Notes: a model not told the origin generated them from the letters alone. Shown: positions 1 through 7,057, numbered from the stretch's first letter. The stretch is DNA of 12,928 bases from Actinobacteria bacterium UBA3028 (GCA_002367715.1 DFDL01000050.1:691-13618), one strand, 5' to 3'. Program-made: numbers and translations.

Positions 1-23
1 TTCTCTGGCTTCTCTGGCTTCTC
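1..23 (-). repeat. 9-bp tandem repeat encoding PEK units in the RNase E tail
   Basis: Two perfect copies of TTCTCTGGC (plus strand, bases 1-9 and 10-18) and the beginning of a third are seen. They are in frame with the RNase E/G gene and read as Pro-Glu-Lys units on the minus strand. The array reaches the window edge, so its true length is unknown. Confidence 0.8.
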
Positions 24-2168
24 AGTAGTGACTTCTTTAATTTGGGAGGCGCCAGCAATCGCTGCCATCTCGCTAGCTTCTTTAGGTTCTTTAGACTGCC
101 CAGATTCACCTGAGCCTTCGGTGCCCTGATCTTCATGAACCTGTGGAACATAACGTTGCTCCATATCCTTCTCAAGTGCAACCTTTTTAACAGGCTCTGA
201 ATGAATATGAATTCCGCGACCTCCACAACTTTCACAAGTAGTTGAGAATGCTTCAATAAGTCCTTGCCCAACACGCTTTCGCGTCATCTGAACTAGTCCA
301 AGTGAAGTTACCTCAGCTACTTGATGCTTTGTGCGATCTCGACCAAGGCACTCAATTAATCTACGGAGTACAAGGTCTCGGTTTGATTCAAGGATCATAT
401 CAATAAAGTCAATTACAACAATGCCGCCCATATCGCGAAGGCGTAGCTGTCGGGCAATCTCTTCAGCAGCTTCCAAATTGTTCTTAGTTACTGTCTCTTC
501 AAGGTTTCCGCCTTTACCGATAAATTTTCCGGTATTTACATCGATAACAATCATTGCCTCTGTGCGATCGATTACCAGTGATCCGCCTGATGGCAGATAA
601 ACCTTGCGATCAAATGCCTTTGCAAGTTGCTCTTCAATACGGTTCTCAACAAATAGATCGCGAGATCCAGTCCACTTCTCAATCTTCGCCGTTAATTCAG
701 GGGCAATATGGCCAAGATAATTATTTATATCATCCCAAGCTTGATCACCTTGAACAATTAACTTGTTGAAATCCTCGTTGAAGATATCGCGGATGACACG
801 GACTGTTAAATCTGGCTCTGAGTAGAGCAGTGCAGGTGCGCTAGTTCCAGACTCTTCCGACTTCTTCTCAATATCTTCCCATTGCGCTTTTAAGCGAATT
901 ACATCGCGCTCTAGCTCCTCTTCACTTGCTCCTTCAGATGCTGTTCGAACGATTACTCCAGCATCATCTGGGATCAAATTCTTTAAAATAGATTTTAGCC
1001 TTGAACGCTCTTGATCTGGCAGGCGACGGCTAATTCCGCTCATCTCGCCACTTGGTACATAAACTAAGTAACGGCCCGGGAGAGAGATTTGGCTAGTTAG
1101 GCGCGCACCTTTCTGTCCGATTGGATCTTTGGTTACTTGAACCAGAACAGATTGGCCAGTCTTTAATACATGTTCAATCTTGAGAGGTGCACCATCAGAA
1201 AGACCTGCGGCATCCCAATTAACTTCACCGGCATAGAGCACAGCGTTTCGCCCTTTACCAATATCAATGAAGGCGGCCTCCATTGAAGGCAGAACGTTCT
1301 GGACTTTACCAAGGTAAACATTTCCTACATATGAAATATTGCTATTTCTATTTACATAATGCTCAACCATAATCTTGTCTTCGAGTACGGCGATCTGAGT
1401 ACGGTCTCCAGCTTGGCGGACCAACATTTGACGATCGACGTTCTCCCGGCGAGCTAAGAATTCTGACTCAGTAATTACTGTTCCACGACGACGCACAAAA
1501 TCTCTTGGTTCGCGGTCATTACGGCTACGGCCACCGCGATCATTGCGGCTACGACTACGGCCACCGCGATCACTTCGATCATCACGGACTTTACGTTCTT
1601 TAATTTCTCTAGGTTCTTTAGGTTCTCTAGCTTCCCGCACCTTTACAACTGTGATTACGCCATCTTCTTCTATGGTCTCACCAGGTGTTACGCCATCACC
1701 TTTAGCACGGCGGCGTCTGCGGCGGCGAGGAGTTGAGCTCTCTGAGCCTTCACTCTCATCAGATATTTCACCGGCATCTAATACCTCATCGCTATCTTGA
1801 TCGCGATCTTCAGAGCCTTCAGAACTTTCAAAACTTTCATCAGCATCTCGACCGCCACGACGGCGACCTCGACCACCACGACGGCGACGGCGAGAGTTCG
1901 AGTCAGAATCTGAGCCCTCATCTGAATCTACTTCAACCTTTGGCTCTGCTGCGGCTTTGGCCTTTGCCTTCTTAGGCGCTACCTCTTCGGGAGCTGCCTG
2001 AAACATCGGAACTGGAATACTTGGCGCTGAAACCATTTTTATTGTGGTTTTTTCGGCAACTTCAGTTGCTTCTGCTGCTTCGGTTATCAATTCTGATTCT
2101 TGCTTAGCTGCCTTAGCAGCAGATTTTTTACTTGCACGCTTGCGCGCACCCTTTGGCACTATAGCCAT
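1..2168 (-). CDS. rne: Ribonuclease E/G, 3' end cut by window edge
   Basis: Endoribonuclease of the RNase E/G family, which cleaves single-stranded AU-rich RNA in mRNA decay and rRNA/tRNA maturation. The window holds 722 codons from the ATG at 2168; the reading frame is still open at base 1, so the C-terminus is missing. Residues 1-240 form a low-complexity arm with acidic stretches and Arg-rich blocks (residues 93-107, 148-154 and 196-219). An S1-type domain starts near residue 279 (SYVGNVYLGKVQNV). The catalytic DNase-I-like part carries the metal-binding aspartates D543 (VIDVNTG) and D587 (VIDFIDM), equivalent to E. coli D303 and D346. The Zn-link cysteines C645 and C648 follow (TTCESCGGRG), then a KEP/PEK-rich tail. 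A GAGGA ribosome site nine bases upstream supports this start. The long N-terminal arm is typical of actinobacterial RNase E/G (Streptomyces rns type). The family call is firm; the choice between the names rne and rng is convention. Confidence 0.95.
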   Translation of the reverse strand, partial: MAIVPKGARKRASKKSAAKAAKQESELITEAAEATEVAEKTTIKMVSAPSIPVPMFQAAPEEVAPKKAKAKAAAEPKVEVDSDEGSDSDSNSRRRRRGGRGRRRGGRDADESFESSEGSEDRDQDSDEVLDAGEISDESEGSESSTPRRRRRRRAKGDGVTPGETIEEDGVITVVKVREAREPKEPREIKERKVRDDRSDRGGRSRSRNDRGGRSRNDREPRDFVRRRGTVITESEFLARRENVDRQMLVRQAGDRTQIAVLEDKIMVEHYVNRNSNISYVGNVYLGKVQNVLPSMEAAFIDIGKGRNAVLYAGEVNWDAAGLSDGAPLKIEHVLKTGQSVLVQVTKDPIGQKGARLTSQISLPGRYLVYVPSGEMSGISRRLPDQERSRLKSILKNLIPDDAGVIVRTASEGASEEELERDVIRLKAQWEDIEKKSEESGTSAPALLYSEPDLTVRVIRDIFNEDFNKLIVQGDQAWDDINNYLGHIAPELTAKIEKWTGSRDLFVENRIEEQLAKAFDRKVYLPSGGSLVIDRTEAMIVIDVNTGKFIGKGGNLEETVTKNNLEAAEEIARQLRLRDMGGIVVIDFIDMILESNRDLVLRRLIECLGRDRTKHQVAEVTSLGLVQMTRKRVGQGLIEAFSTTCESCGGRGIHIHSEPVKKVALEKDMEQRYVPQVHEDQGTEGSGESGQSKEPKEASEMAAIAGASQIKEVTTEKPEKPE
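78..95 (-). repeat. 9-bp repeat pair encoding KEP units in the RNase E C-terminal tail
   Basis: TTCTTTAGG (78-86) is followed by TTCTTTAGA (87-95), in frame, and the stretch reads SKEPKEASE on the minus strand. The same 9-base unit occurs in the N-terminal arm of this gene at 1605-1631, on the other side of the catalytic core. Confidence 0.7.
1525..1572 (-). repeat. 30-bp tandem repeat in the RNase E N-terminal arm (DRGGRSR units)
   Basis: The 18-base string CTACGGCCACCGCGATCA occurs at 1525-1542 and again at 1555-1572, a period of 30 bases. In frame it gives a ten-residue period at residues 200-219, with core DRGGRSR followed by Ser/Arg/Asn. RGG/RS-type segments of this kind commonly bind RNA or mediate condensation; that role is inferred here. 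Confidence 0.8.
1605..1631 (-). repeat. Three 9-bp units encoding a KEP/REP segment in the RNase E N-terminal arm
   Basis: TTCTCTAGG, TTCTTTAGG and TTCTCTAGC lie in series and in frame with the RNase E/G gene. On the minus strand the region reads REAREPKEPREIKERK, a charged segment just before the DRGGRSR repeats. The central unit TTCTTTAGG is identical to the one at 78-86 in the C-terminal tail. Confidence 0.75.
1855..1888 (-). repeat. 21-bp imperfect tandem repeat (Arg/Gly-rich block)
   Basis: The 13-base string CCACGACGGCGAC occurs at 1855-1867 and 1876-1888, a 21-base period. In frame it encodes two GGR(G/R)RRR-like units at about residues 93-107 of the RNase E/G protein, an Arg-rich patch likely to bind nucleic acid. 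Confidence 0.7.
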
Positions 2169-2177
2169 AACGATAAA

Positions 2178-2182
2178 TCCTC
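2178..2182 (-). promoter_or_regulatory. Ribosome binding site of RNase E/G gene
   Basis: GAGGA on the minus strand with a nine-base spacer to the ATG at 2168. It fixes the start at the beginning of the long low-complexity arm, so the arm is translated. Confidence 0.7.
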
Positions 2183-2252
2183 ATCTAAAACAAATATTTG
2201 GTAAAACTTCCTTTTGAAAGCTTTTGCATCTGCTGCTAACTTGAGTAATTAA

Positions 2253-2275
2253 GGCCTTCAGGGCCGCTCCGAGCG
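2253..2275 (-). terminator. Weak candidate terminator or leader hairpins after rodA
   Basis: Two adjacent short inverted repeats form a GC island in AT-rich DNA: CGCTC-C-GAGCG (2265-2275) and GGCC-TTCAG-GGCC (2253-2265 on the plus strand). Read on the minus strand they are followed by TTAATTACT, only a poor U-tract, and the stems are just 4-5 bp. They could attenuate transcription leaving rodA or structure the RNase E leader. A strong intrinsic terminator is not present. Confidence 0.25.
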
Positions 2276-2353
2276 CGAAATGCTAAGTGAAAGTATTGCC
2301 TAAAATGGTGGGAAAGACCAACTTATGGGGCAAATATGCGCAAATTAATTGGA

Positions 2354-3505
2354 TTATCGGCTTCTTAGGTGGACATTCTGAATTAAACCCAACCCGATCA
2401 AGTTGGCGAACATACTCGACCCACCATATGAAATAAAGGGCAGCGGGACTCCGGTCATCGGAACCATTCCCATCGTCATCCCGATATTTTCAAAGGTTTG
2501 GAAAGCAAACCAAGAGATCACTCCGACGCATACTAATCGGCCAAATAAATCATCAGTACGTCTTGCAATTGTAAATGCCCTTATAAAAAATAAAATATAA
2601 CAGAGCAGAATAAACCCACTTCCAATGAATCCAAGCTCTTCACCTGCAACGGTAAAGATGAAGTCAGTCTGTTGCTCTGGAACAAACCGGCCATTTGTCT
2701 GTGGGCCATTAAATAAACCTTTTCCAGTAATCCCACCTGAGCCAATTGTTATTCTGGATTGGCGAAGTTGATAACCAGTTGCTTGCGGATCCGCGCTTGG
2801 GTCGACGAATGATTGCAATCTAGAGACCTGATATTCACTTACTACTCCGGTTTTAATTGCAGTGAAGCCACCAATTACTGCAAGAACTAATAGTCCAACT
2901 ACCCACCTTGTTGGTGCGCCTGAGGTCGCGATAATCGTCAAGATAGCGGCGCTAATAATCACAACTGTTCCTAAATCTGGCTGGCGAAGAATTAACAAAA
3001 TCGGTACGGCTGCAATAGCTAGCGCCTTCATCACATCTTTATCTGTTGGGTTTGCATCCTTGTCATGCTTCTCTGCCAAGATCATAGAAATTCCAACAAT
3101 GATCGCAATCTTCGCTAGCTCGGCAGGCTGAATTTGAAAACCACCAGGAAAGGAGATCCAGGCCTGTGCTCCATTGATCTCACTACCCAGACCTGGGATA
3201 AGAACTATTACAAGACCTAGAACTGCTAATGCCCAGACTATCGGCGTATATGCCCGAAGTAATCGGTAATCAATCAAGGTAGTCCCGTAGGCCAAGAGTC
3301 CACCAATTAATATATTAACTAGATGGCGTTTTAAGTAATACTCTGGATCTAGCCCCTGATTAGCAAACCAATCTTTAGTTGCCGCGTAGACCAGAAGCGT
3401 TCCAATTATCAGGAGCGCAGCAACTGAGAAGGTTAGAATGCGATCGAATTGGCTGAAATTCTCACGGGCCCTATCTCTTCTTGAATTTGGTGAATAGATA
3501 CTCAT
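2354..3505 (-). CDS. rodA: RodA, SEDS-family peptidoglycan glycosyltransferase
   Basis: Integral membrane glycan polymerase that extends peptidoglycan strands from lipid II during lateral wall growth, working as a pair with PBP2. The 383-residue protein has about ten hydrophobic segments starting near residue 25. SEDS hallmarks are visible. These are NGAQAWISFPGGFQIQPAE at residues 111-129 (W116 matches the functionally important Trp of B. subtilis RodA), the extracellular loop with FVPEQQTDFIF containing the catalytic Asp (D281), and PLPFISYGGSS near residues 354-364. The ATG overlaps the mrdA stop as ATGA (3502-3505) and has no clear ribosome site, so translational coupling is likely. FtsW is the main alternative. 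Adjacency to mreBCD and PBP2 and the RodA-type loop favour RodA; there is no division-gene context. Confidence 0.95.
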   Translation of the reverse strand: MSIYSPNSRRDRARENFSQFDRILTFSVAALLIIGTLLVYAATKDWFANQGLDPEYYLKRHLVNILIGGLLAYGTTLIDYRLLRAYTPIVWALAVLGLVIVLIPGLGSEINGAQAWISFPGGFQIQPAELAKIAIIVGISMILAEKHDKDANPTDKDVMKALAIAAVPILLILRQPDLGTVVIISAAILTIIATSGAPTRWVVGLLVLAVIGGFTAIKTGVVSEYQVSRLQSFVDPSADPQATGYQLRQSRITIGSGGITGKGLFNGPQTNGRFVPEQQTDFIFTVAGEELGFIGSGFILLCYILFFIRAFTIARRTDDLFGRLVCVGVISWFAFQTFENIGMTMGMVPMTGVPLPFISYGGSSMFANLIGLGLIQNVHLRSR

Positions 3506-5586
3506 GGCAACACCAACTTAGCGTTCTTAGGATCAATCTTTGGCAATTTATTAGGTATGCCGTTGGGGAAAATTTCTTCTGCCTTATTTATCTGATTTCC
3601 AGTAACGCCATATATTGCTGAATAAATCTCTCTTACCCCTACCGCCGAAGTCGAAGAACCAAAGCCACCTTGGCTTACAACCATAACAACGGCATACTCT
3701 GGATTTTCATAAGGTGCATAAGATGCAAACCAAGCGGTATCTGCTTTAGTCGTACCATCCTTATTGAAACCTAGATCTTCACCGGTTCCAGTCTTGCCAG
3801 ATACTGAAATTGGAAATCCAGAAAATATTCCTTCCGCCGTACCCTCGGTCACTACAGCCCGCAAGGCATCTTTTAGGAATCTATCTGCCTTCTTCGTCAG
3901 TACCTGCGCTGCAATAACTTCTGCCTTATATTCTTTTACGACAACACCATTTGGTTTAATGACAGCTCTTGCGATTTGAGGTTTAAAGATTGTTCCACCA
4001 TTAGCAATCGTCGCATAAAGTTGCACCATTTGAATCGGTGTCATCAACATATCGCCTTGGCCAATTGAGAAGTTAGCCGCGTCACCAGCTCGGACTTTAT
4101 CTCCATCAAGACAATTTTCGCGAGCAATCTCAATTAGATAGGGATTTAGATCTGACTTCTTGGCCCGTTCTTTAAAGTTGCAGTAAAAATCTTTATACTC
4201 TTCATGGAACCGCTTCTTCCAATCTCGATCCGGAAGACGACCAGATGCCTCACTAGGCAGGTCAATTCCTGTTCTCTTACCTAGTCCAAATCCTCGCGCT
4301 GCAGTGAAGAAATAATCATGCAGGCCAGATCTAGGTGAAAGTCCGCCATCTCGAAGCCATTCGTCATATGCGATTTGATACCAGATCGTGTCGCAAGAAA
4401 CTGCGATGGCTTCTCGCATTTTGATTGTTCCTTGGGATTTGTTCTGAAAGTTGTTAAATTCGCGATCACCGATTTGTACCTTAGCTGGACATTTGTAATA
4501 AGCATTCATGTCATACCCGGCGCTCATCGCCGCAACGACCGAGACCGATTTAAAGGTTGATGCCGGTGAGTACATTCCTTGTAGGGCTCGATTTAGTGCT
4601 GGTACTCCAGTCTCTTCGCTGAAAAGATCGGTAGCTTGTTTTTGAGTTAATCCAACCTGCCAAATATTTGGATCATAAGTTGGATAGGAAGCTAGAGCTA
4701 AAATCTTACCGCTCTTAACATCCATAACTATCGCCGCGCCACCATCGGCTCGGTTACCAAGTGAGCGGGCACGCAGAACTGAATTAGCTAAAGCGTTTTC
4801 GGTAGCTGCCTGTAATCTCGCATCTAGATTTGTAACTAGATTAAATCCGGCAACTGCCTTTGTGCTCACTCCTTGGCTCGTGACAGCCTCTTTTCTATCA
4901 ACGATTACCGTCTTTATACCTGCCTTGCCTCGCAAGAAATTGTCATACTCAAATTCCAGACCATCTTTGCCGATAGTCTCATTCCTGAAGTAATTCTTCG
5001 ATATATCTTGTAAATCAGTTTCATTTACTGAACCAAGATAACCCAGTACATGTGCGCCATTTTCACCCGCCATCGATGGGTAGCTTCGAACCGGTACCGA
5101 GAGCGCGTTTATTCCCGGAAATAGATCTGAATTTTCTAATACTTTTAGCGCTTGTTCATTAGTCGCAGTTCTTGTAACTGGTATTGGTTGGAATCTAGTT
5201 CCCCGCCAGCACCCTGCGTTTTGGGCCTCTGGAAGTTCGCCGCAAAGTCTCGTTCCTCTAAAGACGCTCTTCTCTGATTCTCCAACGAGCTTTGCGACCC
5301 GAGCCAGTACAGCTCTTCCTCCATCAGGTAACTTATCTATAATACTGCGATCTACCGAGATAACCATTCCGGGACGATCCATTACAAGTGGAATTCCAGA
5401 GCTATCTACAATTGCGCCACGAATTGCTGGGCTAACTACATCTCGACTCTGAATACTAAGAGCTGCATCTTGATATTTAAAGCCAGCCGCAACTTGAAGA
5501 TAAAAGAGTCGCCCAGCGAGCGAGAGCATTAAAGAGATAATCAGAGCCTGAACAATGATTAAATTTAAGCGAGAACGAAGGCTCAT
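3502..5586 (-). CDS. mrdA: Penicillin-binding protein 2 (class B transpeptidase MrdA)
   Basis: Membrane-anchored DD-transpeptidase that cross-links the glycan made by RodA in the elongation complex. In 694 residues it has one N-terminal membrane anchor (about 8-30), a pedestal/dimerisation region, and the transpeptidase domain. Active-site motifs are S343-T-F-K346, S397-C-D399 (SxN-equivalent, the SCD form common in PBP2) and K598-T-G600. An insertion at about residues 451-505 lies between the SCD and KTG motifs. It is rich in charged residues and carries C469 and C492, resembling the insertion I associate with actinobacterial PBP2. C115 and C126 flank another loop in the pedestal. The start is the ATG of an ATGA overlap with mreD (5583-5586), preceded by a modest AAAGAG. 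The RodA partner follows directly with another ATGA overlap, so the two are probably made in matched amounts. Confidence 0.95.
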   Translation of the reverse strand: MSLRSRLNLIIVQALIISLMLSLAGRLFYLQVAAGFKYQDAALSIQSRDVVSPAIRGAIVDSSGIPLVMDRPGMVISVDRSIIDKLPDGGRAVLARVAKLVGESEKSVFRGTRLCGELPEAQNAGCWRGTRFQPIPVTRTATNEQALKVLENSDLFPGINALSVPVRSYPSMAGENGAHVLGYLGSVNETDLQDISKNYFRNETIGKDGLEFEYDNFLRGKAGIKTVIVDRKEAVTSQGVSTKAVAGFNLVTNLDARLQAATENALANSVLRARSLGNRADGGAAIVMDVKSGKILALASYPTYDPNIWQVGLTQKQATDLFSEETGVPALNRALQGMYSPASTFKSVSVVAAMSAGYDMNAYYKCPAKVQIGDREFNNFQNKSQGTIKMREAIAVSCDTIWYQIAYDEWLRDGGLSPRSGLHDYFFTAARGFGLGKRTGIDLPSEASGRLPDRDWKKRFHEEYKDFYCNFKERAKKSDLNPYLIEIARENCLDGDKVRAGDAANFSIGQGDMLMTPIQMVQLYATIANGGTIFKPQIARAVIKPNGVVVKEYKAEVIAAQVLTKKADRFLKDALRAVVTEGTAEGIFSGFPISVSGKTGTGEDLGFNKDGTTKADTAWFASYAPYENPEYAVVMVVSQGGFGSSTSAVGVREIYSAIYGVTGNQINKAEEIFPNGIPNKLPKIDPKNAKLVLP

Positions 5587-6104
5587 ATTCGCTCTTTAGA
5601 AGTTAGCGTTAGTTCTCTCAATTTAACTATGCCCGGAAGCAGAATCGGCGATAAGAGTAAGGTCCAAATTCCATTGCCAGAAATAGTCTGCAAGTTGGAT
5701 ACAAATGATCCATTGTTCTCGCCCAAAACTACACCAAAAAGTAAGAAGGTTAATAAGGTGGCTGCGACACCGAGTGAAACGAATAGAACAAATATTATTG
5801 GCCGCTCAGTAAAATCACCGAGACTCTCACGGTTTCTAGATATTAGATATCCAACCAAAGTGAGAATTAGCGCACACTTACCAAGTGGTGAATCTGACGA
5901 AGGTGAGAGATCCAATATCAGTCCACCGATAAAACCTAAAACTATCGCACCAAGTTGATTTTCTAGTGCCATAAATCCAAGTAGGACCGCAAGGTAAAGC
6001 GAGAACCCGGCAATTGGAAAATTAATCCTTGATATCGCAGATTCTTGAATTACAAAGAATAGAAAGAGAATTGCGGCGCTATATCCAGCGCGCGACCAAC
6101 TCAA
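5583..6104 (-). CDS. mreD: Rod shape-determining protein MreD (TTG start)
   Basis: Small polytopic membrane protein of the elongasome that works with MreC in regulating PBP2/RodA. The 173 residues are almost entirely hydrophobic, with about five membrane segments (roughly 8-20, 33-47, 50-66, 76-88 and 102-128) and a last one near 147-161. The GLILDLSPSSDSPLG segment (residues 61-75) is the conserved acidic/Gly motif region of MreD. The start is TTG at 6104, overlapping the mreC stop as TTGA (6101-6104), with AAGGA six bases upstream. No in-frame ATG gives a complete first membrane segment. Sequence conservation of MreD is low in general, so the call leans on length, topology and its place between mreC and mrdA. 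Confidence 0.9.
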   Translation of the reverse strand: MSWSRAGYSAAILFLFFVIQESAISRINFPIAGFSLYLAVLLGFMALENQLGAIVLGFIGGLILDLSPSSDSPLGKCALILTLVGYLISRNRESLGDFTERPIIFVLFVSLGVAATLLTFLLFGVVLGENNGSFVSNLQTISGNGIWTLLLSPILLPGIVKLRELTLTSKERI

Positions 6105-7045
6105 TTTTGATCCTTCGCAACTCCATCAGGAGTAACCACAGCTTCTGGGGATTGGGTTACATAGACAGTTGTAGTTGGAATCGGAATAGGTATAGGAACC
6201 AAGGAATTCTTGGGGTCTTCATTTGGGCTTCGTAAGACAACTGAAACAACTCCTAAACTATTTAAATTAGAGTAAATCCCAACTGATGCAACTTGTGTCA
6301 GTGTGGCGCGGCTGCTGCTGACAGTCTTAACAAAGCCAACCGGAAGTCCAGGCACAAAGGGCTTATTGTTATCACTTCCAAGTGAGAGTAGGACATCTCC
6401 CTTCTCGATAACACCAGATGGATCTAGTAATTGCAGAGTGAAATTATTGTCACCTTCACCCATTAGTACTCCGACACTCTGACTTCGGGCTAGTCGCACA
6501 CCTATCCTAAAGGTTGGATCACTAATCAATAAAACGATTGCAGAGGTAGATGTAACGCTCTTAACTACTCCTATTACGCCAAATTCTCCTATGACAGTCA
6601 TATCTCTCTGAACACCATCTCTGGTTCCAGCATCGATAGTTATAGTCTGACTAAATGTTGAAGAGCTACCCTTACCAATTACGCGAGCCGAAACCACTTT
6701 ATAGCCACCACGCCCTGCAAGATCCAATACTTTCTCTAACTTCACTAGCTGGCCCTTGGTATCTTTTTTATAGACAATCTTCTTACGTAACTTTGCATTC
6801 TCTTTCTGTAGCGCCTTTAAGGCAGCTTTAGTATTTCCAAAATTCTGAACATCTGTGAAGAAATTACCAACCGGTGAGAAAAAATCTGAAACGCTTCGCT
6901 GTATGGGAGCTAAAAATGATTGAGTGGCTGATCTGGAATTCGCAGTGACGCTCACACCGCGCAAATCAAGGGTAATTAAAAATAGAGATGTAACTAGAAG
7001 AACGACAAGGGGAAGGTGAGAACGATTGCTACCTCCTGTTCTCAC
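6101..7045 (-). CDS. mreC: Rod shape-determining protein MreC (GTG start)
   Basis: Single-pass membrane protein whose external part binds and activates PBP2, linking it to MreB and MreD. The 314 residues comprise a short cytoplasmic N-terminus, a membrane segment at about 11-29, a coiled-coil-like stretch at 65-108 (KALQKENAKLRKKI), a two-lobed beta domain at about 115-272, and a Pro-rich/low-complexity tail with PIPIPIP (284-290) and Thr/Val-rich sequence. The GTG at 7045 lies 12 bases after the mreB stop. A GAGGAG ribosome site ends only two bases before it, or four if GAGAGG is used. A perfect AGGAGGT sits inside codons 3-5 with no usable start after it. The next in-frame start-like codon (TTG, residue 28) would remove the membrane anchor, so the GTG stands. 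MreC ends in the TTGA overlap with mreD. Confidence 0.93.
   Translation of the reverse strand: MRTGGSNRSHLPLVVLLVTSLFLITLDLRGVSVTANSRSATQSFLAPIQRSVSDFFSPVGNFFTDVQNFGNTKAALKALQKENAKLRKKIVYKKDTKGQLVKLEKVLDLAGRGGYKVVSARVIGKGSSSTFSQTITIDAGTRDGVQRDMTVIGEFGVIGVVKSVTSTSAIVLLISDPTFRIGVRLARSQSVGVLMGEGDNNFTLQLLDPSGVIEKGDVLLSLGSDNNKPFVPGLPVGFVKTVSSSRATLTQVASVGIYSNLNSLGVVSVVLRSPNEDPKNSLVPIPIPIPTTTVYVTQSPEAVVTPDGVAKDQN
6111..6115 (-). promoter_or_regulatory. Ribosome binding site deciding the TTG start of mreD
   Basis: AAGGA on the minus strand, inside the end of mreC, six bases before the TTG at 6104. The spacing is ideal and supports the non-ATG start that overlaps the mreC stop codon. Confidence 0.7.
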
Positions 7046-7047
7046 TT

Positions 7048-7052
7048 CTCCT
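7048..7052 (-). promoter_or_regulatory. Ribosome binding site of mreC
   Basis: AGGAG on the minus strand inside the purine run GGGAGAGGAGAA between mreB and mreC. Spacing to the GTG is only two bases in this register and four for the overlapping AGAGG, so the purine run probably pairs in the longer register. Confidence 0.55.
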
Positions 7053-7057
7053 CTCCC

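Larger units (their letters stand above)
2169..2353 (-). other. rodA-RNase E intergenic region / probable rne 5' leader
   Basis: At 185 bp this is the only sizeable gap in the window. I see no credible ORF in it. It holds the GC-rich inverted repeats at 2253-2275, a 10-bp palindrome CAAATATTTG (2191-2200) just upstream of the ribosome site, and AT-rich flanks. A separate promoter for the RNase gene is likely here, but no hexamer pair is convincing. TAAGTT (minus strand, about 2323-2318) and AATACT near 2294 are only weak -10 candidates. A long 5' leader would be compatible with feedback control of RNase E on its own mRNA, as known in E. coli; that is inference. Confidence 0.45.

Noticed and set aside
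331..769. Two plus-strand frames over the left edge
   Set aside because: Both are shadows of the RNase E/G gene, whose minus-strand frame is continuous from 2168 to the window edge with catalytic motifs in this very region.
1525..1888. Regularly spaced repeats that could suggest a CRISPR or VNTR-type non-coding array
   Set aside because: All units are in frame with RNase E/G, have 9-, 21- or 30-bp periods without unique spacers, and encode Arg/Gly or KEP repeats.
2191..2200. Palindrome CAAATATTTG as an operator
   Set aside because: A single 10-bp AT-rich palindrome is expected by chance in this composition, and no second copy or known regulator site was found. It is kept only as a note in the leader description.
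2354..3505. Assignment of the SEDS gene as ftsW
   Set aside because: Neighbours are mreBCD and a PBP2-type transpeptidase, with no murein-precursor or division genes. This supports RodA.
5629..5958. 109-residue plus-strand open frame antisense to mreD
   Set aside because: It is an antisense shadow of a hydrophobic gene, rich in Ser/Pro/Lys, without a ribosome site or recognisable domain.
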